A DNA stretch of 64,000 nt from Bacteroidota bacterium (GTDB taxonomy: Bacteria; Bacteroidota; Bacteroidia; SXHM01). How positions within the stretch are numbered: the first letter of the stretch is position 1; every line of letters begins with the position of its first letter. The notes beneath the pieces were generated by a model. That model ran no database searches. It saw nothing but the letters and a program-made list of their open reading frames with translations, and was not told where the DNA came from. Made by a program: the position numbers and the translations under genes. The stretch is from contig CANKAM010000001.1 of assembly GCA_947479755.1 (NCBI GenBank), positions 62,001 to 126,000 of the forward strand, read 5' to 3'. Shown here in pieces: positions 59,460 to 64,000 of this stretch.

Positions 59460-60905
59460 ATGAATGTATTACTGACAGGAGCAAATGGGTATATCGGCAT
59501 GCGCCTTCTTCCGATATTAGTTGAGGCCGGACACAAAGTAACCTGTGTTGTAAGAGACTTGAATAGGTTTAATCCTATTGCAGGACTTAGAAATAAAGTA
59601 AATATAGTTGAATATGATTTTATAGGAAAGCAGGAGCCACAGGAAGTTTTTAATAACTTAAATATTGATGTTGCGTTCTTTCTTATTCACTCTCTGCGCG
59701 ACAAGCATTCTTTATTAGAAGAATATGAACGAAAATCTGCTGTAAGGTTTGTTCAGGTTGCACGATATATTAACACTAAACAAATAATTTTTTTAGGCGG
59801 AATTACTAATCAGCCTAATCTTTCGCCACATCTCAAGGCAAGAAAATCAGTAAGAGAGATTCTCCAATTATCCGGTATTCCGTACACAATATTTGAAGCA
59901 GGTATTATTGTTGGTTCAGGTAGCGCATCATTTGAAATCATCCGCGATCTTGTTGAGAAACTCCCTTTATTGATTGTTCCAAGATGGATTAATTCAAAAT
60001 GCCAGCCCATTGCTGTTCGCAATGTTATAAACTATCTGGTGGGTAGCATGCTGCTTGAAAAAACTTATAACAAAACCTTTGAAATTGGAGGCCCTGAGGT
60101 GCTTACCTACAAACAAATGCTGGAAGAGTTTGCAAGAGTTAGAGGAATTAAAGCACGTATTATTTATTTCCCTTTAATTACAACACGTTTCTCAGCCTTA
60201 TGGTTGTATTTTACTACTTCAGTTAATTACACCATTGCCCGTCATCTTACCGAGAGTTTAAAAAATGATGTAGTATGCAAAGATTTCAGTATTCGCGAAA
60301 TTATTCATCAGGAATTATTTACCTACCATGAAGCAATTAACCTTGCTATAACTATGATTGCACAAAACATGGTAATTTCTAGCTGGAGAGAAGCCGCCAC
60401 TGCCAGTTTAAACAGATTAGATATTAATGATTATATCCATGTTCCTGCCTATGGATGTTTTTATGATCGCAAATGGATTGAAATTGATAAAGATAAAGTA
60501 GAAGAAGTAGCATATCGTTTCTTTGAAATAGGAGGAAAGCATGGTTGGTATTATGCTGATACATTATGGCGGCTAAGAGGTTTAATCGATAAATTAGTTG
60601 GAGGTGTTGGAATCCAAAGAGGTAGAAGAAGTGATATTGATCTTAAAGCCGGTGATGTACTGGATTTATGGAGAGTATTATTGGTTGACAGAAAAAAGCA
60701 CCGCTTATTATTGTTTGCAGAAATGAAACTGCCGGGTGATGCATGGCTGGAGTTTTCAATTGTTGAAAATAATAATCGTGCAATTTTAAAACAAACAGCA
60801 ACTTTTCGTCCTATAGGTATTTGGGGCAGGCTTTATTGGTATTCAATGCTTCCTTTTCATTTTTTTATTTTCAGGAATATGATACGGCTGATTGCAGGAA
60901 AATAA
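59460..60905 (+). CDS. SDR-like NAD(P)-binding protein with DUF2867 C-terminus
   Basis: VLLTGANGYIGMRLLPILVEAGHKVTCVVRD; C-term GGVGIQRGRRSDIDLKAGDVLDLWRVLLVDRKKHRLLLFAEMKLPGDAWLEF. Confidence 0.85.
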   Translation: MNVLLTGANGYIGMRLLPILVEAGHKVTCVVRDLNRFNPIAGLRNKVNIVEYDFIGKQEPQEVFNNLNIDVAFFLIHSLRDKHSLLEEYERKSAVRFVQVARYINTKQIIFLGGITNQPNLSPHLKARKSVREILQLSGIPYTIFEAGIIVGSGSASFEIIRDLVEKLPLLIVPRWINSKCQPIAVRNVINYLVGSMLLEKTYNKTFEIGGPEVLTYKQMLEEFARVRGIKARIIYFPLITTRFSALWLYFTTSVNYTIARHLTESLKNDVVCKDFSIREIIHQELFTYHEAINLAITMIAQNMVISSWREAATASLNRLDINDYIHVPAYGCFYDRKWIEIDKDKVEEVAYRFFEIGGKHGWYYADTLWRLRGLIDKLVGGVGIQRGRRSDIDLKAGDVLDLWRVLLVDRKKHRLLLFAEMKLPGDAWLEFSIVENNNRAILKQTATFRPIGIWGRLYWYSMLPFHFFIFRNMIRLIAGK

Positions 60906-60926
60906 TAGTTTCACGAGACTAAACTT

Positions 60927-61160
60927 TTAATCGGGATCTGTAAAATCAGAATTTGTAATAAAGGTATTATCGGTGAGCGTTTTGAGAAAAGTCACCAAAT
61001 CATCTTTTTCCTGTTGGGTTAATTGCAAATCTATTTTTTCCTCCGGTTTGTTGCATGAAAATTTATTTTTCAAACTATAACGGCCTTTATAGTTTTTTGC
61101 TTTAAGAGTGTTTAAGATTTGCCAAATCTGAACAAAAGAATGACGAATATCAAGGAATGT
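60927..61160 (-). pseudogene. 3'-terminal fragment of a MauG/MbnH-like cytochrome peroxidase
   Basis: Minus strand LDIRHSFVQIWQILNTLKAKNYKGRYSLKNKFSCNKPEEKIDLQLTQQEKDDLVTFLKTLTDNTFITNSDFTDPD*, near-duplicate of the tail of 61670..62743 (LQLTQQEKDDLVAFLKTLTDTSYITNPAFTNPN*). Confidence 0.7.
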
Positions 61161-61272
61161 TTTTTGAAAGACAAAGCTGTTTTGCGCATTATACTACCAG
61201 AATAATTGAGCTGCCTCACCCTGGCGTGTCAGGAAGTAACAACTCACGCCAATTACTATCCATTGAACTGCA

Positions 61273-61456
61273 AAGGTGCATCAGCTCAACTGAGCCGGTT
61301 CACCTTAACGCTTCAAGGTGCATCGGCTGGCTTCGGTTAGTTCACCTTAACGCTTTAAGGTGCATCGGCTGGCTTCAGTTGCTTCACCTTAACGCTTTAG
61401 GGTACATCAGTTGGCTTCAGCCGCTTCACCTTGTCAGCCACAGGTGCATCAACTCA
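61273..61456. repeat. Second 42-bp tandem array (five units)
   Basis: Units start 61273, 61315, 61357, 61399, 61441; AAGGTGCATCGGCTGGCTTCAGTTGCTTCACCTTAACGCTTT, with TTAAGGTG/CACCTTAA inverted arms. Confidence 0.88.
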
Positions 61457-61478
61457 AAAAAAGTGATAAACACCAAGC

Positions 61479-61651
61479 ATGAAACACCTCACCACCCTGC
61501 AACTGCTGCTGCAACTGCCGCTTTTACTGCCGCTGCTGCTGCTGCCACTATTCTCTTTCTAACTTTCAACGCCTGCAACAAAGGAGTTTATTTGTTCCGT
61601 ATTACAGGGGGAGGAAAAATAATATCGGCTGGTAAGTTTGTTAAGATGTAA
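61479..61651 (+). pseudogene. Internally deleted remnant: signal-peptide-like start plus T9SS-type C-terminal sorting tail
   Basis: MKHLTTLQLLLQLPLLLPLLLLPLFSF* (61479-61562), then in another frame NKGVYLFRITGGGKIISAGKFVKM* (to 61651). Confidence 0.6.
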
Positions 61652-61669
61652 TAACTGGCGTAAACAAAC

Positions 61670-62743
61670 TCAGTTGGGGTTAGTAAATGCGGGGTTAGTG
61701 ATGTAGGATGTATCGGTAAGTGTTTTGAGAAAAGCAACCAAATCATCTTTTTCCTGTTGGGTTAGTTGCAAACCGTATTCTTTTCCGGGCTTGGTCATAA
61801 TGGGGTCAACGGTGGGGGAGCGTTTTACGCCTGAGTTGTAAAACTCAACCACTTCTTCCAATGTGGCAAAGCGTGCATCGTGCATGTAGGGCGCGGTAAG
61901 TTCAATGTTACGTAAGGTGGAGGAGATAAATTTTCCCATGTCGTTTGAATCGTTGGTTACAATAAATCTACCCTGATTATTTCCTGTAAAAATGGAATCG
62001 TTACCGTTGTTGCGGGGTTCATTGTCGGTAAATAATGCGCTGCCGTGGCAGTGGAAGCAATCGCCTTTTTCGGTGTTGAAAATGATGTAGCCGTTTATTT
62101 CGCTGGGGCTTAATTGTATTTCGTGGCGGGTATATTGGTCAAAACGCGAGTTGGCTGATATGAGTGTGCGCAGAAACTGGGCAAGTGCATAACTGATATA
62201 ATGGTGGCGGTCTTGCATGGAAACTTCTGTTATATCAATGCCGAATGCATTTTCAAACAGTTCGGGGTATTGGGGATGGTTTTTCAGGCGTTCAAGCAGG
62301 GTGTCGTTGTTGGTGTTCAGAAATACATTTCCTTCTGCAAGGTCGGCAAGGGGAATGTGGTCGAGCTGATGTTCTCCTCCGAACCAGAGGTAATTGCTTT
62401 TCCAGCCCAGGTTAATATGGGGCAATACATTATTTCCGGTAGGTCCTATTATAGGAACTGAAAACGACAGTTCCTGAAAGTGGCATGATGAGCAGGAGCG
62501 TGCGTTCATGCTCAGGATGGGATCGTAATAGAGTTTGCGACCCAGTGCCACGCCTTCTACGCTGGTAGGATTATAAGCGGGGATTGGCATTGGGGGAAAG
62601 CCCTGCGGAATAATAAGGTTGTAAGGGGTTATAGTAAAATCGTTAACGGGCGTTTTATCTTTTGTGCAACCTTCCGCAAGTAACAGCGCCATAGCTATAA
62701 TGGAGCCTACTGTAATTATGTGTTTATTGAATAGAGAATACAT
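61670..62743 (-). CDS. Di-haem cytochrome c peroxidase / MauG / MbnH-family protein
   Basis: 357 aa; CSSCHFQELSFS, CFHCHGSALFTDNEPRNNG, APYMHDARFATLEEVVEFYN. Confidence 0.9.
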   Translation of the reverse strand: MYSLFNKHIITVGSIIAMALLLAEGCTKDKTPVNDFTITPYNLIIPQGFPPMPIPAYNPTSVEGVALGRKLYYDPILSMNARSCSSCHFQELSFSVPIIGPTGNNVLPHINLGWKSNYLWFGGEHQLDHIPLADLAEGNVFLNTNNDTLLERLKNHPQYPELFENAFGIDITEVSMQDRHHYISYALAQFLRTLISANSRFDQYTRHEIQLSPSEINGYIIFNTEKGDCFHCHGSALFTDNEPRNNGNDSIFTGNNQGRFIVTNDSNDMGKFISSTLRNIELTAPYMHDARFATLEEVVEFYNSGVKRSPTVDPIMTKPGKEYGLQLTQQEKDDLVAFLKTLTDTSYITNPAFTNPN

Positions 62744-63440
62744 CGGCTCCGTTTGCGGCTACTAATGCCATACCTGTTGCATTTCCCATGGTATAACTTA
62801 AACTGTCGAGGTTAAGGGTAACCGGATTTCTGAACCATTCATTCAAATTCATTTTCAGGGTAAATGAATCGTTGTCTTCTTTCACCTCAAAAAGCTGGTC
62901 GAGTTCAATGTTAACTGATGCAATATTGGTTCCCATGTGTATTGCAAATCCATCTTCACTACCTGTATTGTTTGTAAAATGTCCTTCAAATTTCATGAAG
63001 TGATATCCGCCACCCATTTGGTCGGGCCAGGCCATGTTGTTATTAACTGTTACGTTAGGTAAACCATTGGTAATGTTTTGCGCAGGACTTAATCCGACTA
63101 CAAATGAAACACGATTATAATTACCCATTGGTAATTCTGGAATATGAATAGTATTGGTTAAAGCATCGTTGGCATCTATGTAATAAATGCCTTCATCGGT
63201 ATAATCGCTGCCATCTGCGTTATAAAAAATAAAGTTGGAAAGGTAGTAACGCAACGTAGTAACCTCATAAGGATTTCCTGCTTCATTGGTATAACTAAAC
63301 ATGTTGTATTGCAGTGCCTGCACATCAACCTGATGGGATATATTAACATTAAACATTGCGGTGTTGCATACATCTCCTTTTTCATTCATACACGAAGAAA
63401 GGAATACTAAAACTGAAAGAAAGAAGAAAGGTGTTTTCAT
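62724..63440 (-). CDS. MbnP-family-like lipoprotein
   Basis: MKTPFFFLSVLVFLSSCMNEKG lipoprotein signal; EVTTLRYYLSNFIF...MGNYNRVSFVVGLSPAQN...NMAWPDQMGGGYHFMKFEGHF. Track start 63497 is inside the Fnr-like box; Met 63440 preferred. Confidence 0.8.
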   Translation of the reverse strand: MKTPFFFLSVLVFLSSCMNEKGDVCNTAMFNVNISHQVDVQALQYNMFSYTNEAGNPYEVTTLRYYLSNFIFYNADGSDYTDEGIYYIDANDALTNTIHIPELPMGNYNRVSFVVGLSPAQNITNGLPNVTVNNNMAWPDQMGGGYHFMKFEGHFTNNTGSEDGFAIHMGTNIASVNIELDQLFEVKEDNDSFTLKMNLNEWFRNPVTLNLDSLSYTMGNATGMALVAANGADVFSIQ

Positions 63441-63453
63441 TGTTTTTTTTATG

Positions 63454-63497
63454 CAAAGTAATTCACTATACAGAGCACAAACAATGACGATGGTCAT
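63454..63497 (-). promoter_or_regulatory. Fnr-like box plus -7-like element (MbnP/MbnH-like operon)
   Basis: ATGACGATGGTCAT 63484-63497; minus strand TTACTTTG at 63461-63454; 36.5 nt. Confidence 0.7.
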
Positions 63498-63531
63498 GTT
63501 ACTAATGTAATTAGCTACGGTTCTTTTTGAT

Positions 63532-64000
63532 TTATTTTATGGTAATCAATTTTCTCAGAGCTGGTAAAACCACCATCAGCATTCCTACAAGAATTCCTAT
63601 GCCTGCAAAAACAAATATGGCAAGAACAGGTGCTATCTTTTGCATAATTTCCTGAAAGGATAATTTGTTTTCTGCTGTGTAATATCCTTTTGCTATCCCT
63701 GCTACAACAAGGCTAATGAAGAATATGAGCAAACCTATATTAACTATCCAAAAACCCCAACGGATTAGTTTGCCTGATTTATCATTGAAATTTTGATCAG
63801 ACACCTGTTGAATAATCAGAAAGCAGGAACTAAGCAGTATCATTGTGTTGATGCCTATTGTGCTGCCCATAGCGTGGGCAACGGTAATATGAGTGCCATG
63901 TGTATAAATGTTTACAGCAGGTATTGAAATAAGCAAAGCCAGAATAAGGTTGATAAAAATCCACACATCTGCAGCTATCATAAAACGATAGGGAATGTTG
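63532..64000 (-). CDS. C-terminal part of a NorB/heme-copper oxidase subunit I-like protein (runs off the window)
   Basis: Frame stays open to the edge (NIPYRFMIAADVWIF...); NIYTHGTHITVAHAMGSTIGINTMILLSSCF. Confidence 0.7.
   Translation of the reverse strand, partial: NIPYRFMIAADVWIFINLILALLISIPAVNIYTHGTHITVAHAMGSTIGINTMILLSSCFLIIQQVSDQNFNDKSGKLIRWGFWIVNIGLLIFFISLVVAGIAKGYYTAENKLSFQEIMQKIAPVLAIFVFAGIGILVGMLMVVLPALRKLITIK

Noticed and set aside
61157-61651. 164-aa ORF spanning the second array and the CTG-rich tract
   Set aside because: Mosaic of repeat, low-complexity and a T9SS-like tail; better explained as a remnant than a gene.

Overview
The window looks like a Bacteroidota chromosome segment, judged from gene types, TAnnTTTG-like promoters and a T9SS tail remnant. 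It opens with proS and a tRNA-Glu(TTC) next to a small integrase element (about 1.9-5.6 kb). An anaerobic aromatic-degradation locus follows (about 6-31 kb). It has a minus-strand 4-hydroxybenzoyl-CoA-reductase-like operon with Mo-cofactor accessory genes, and a plus-strand class I (ATP-dependent, Thauera-type) benzoyl-CoA reductase set bcrC-[methyltransferase]-bcrB-bcrA // bcrD. The latter continues into dch/had/oah ring-opening and beta-oxidation genes. The same locus holds an unusual second radical-dehydratase-like module: an acyl-CoA ligase, a single-subunit dehydratase-D-like protein and a ketopantoate-reductase::BadF-type ATPase fusion. The rest is a denitrification / NO-handling region (about 31-64 kb): narGHJI with a diheme cytochrome, a NarK::UspA fusion plus a second NarK, hemerythrin-moaA-Crp/Fnr regulator, RIC, a heme-copper-oxidase-like protein, qNor, an MbnP/MbnH-like pair and part of a second NorB-like gene. 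The main finding is a palindrome ATGAY-N4-RTCAT that recurs in front of both the aromatic and the denitrification operons. In nearly every case it sits at one fixed distance (36.5 nt, centre to last base) from a Bacteroidota -7-like element, which implies one Crp/Fnr-type regulon covering nitrate/NO respiration and benzoyl-CoA metabolism. Two unrelated 42-bp tandem arrays, a 10-bp helically phased array and several gene remnants are also reported. All assignments come from reading the sequence; no searches were run.
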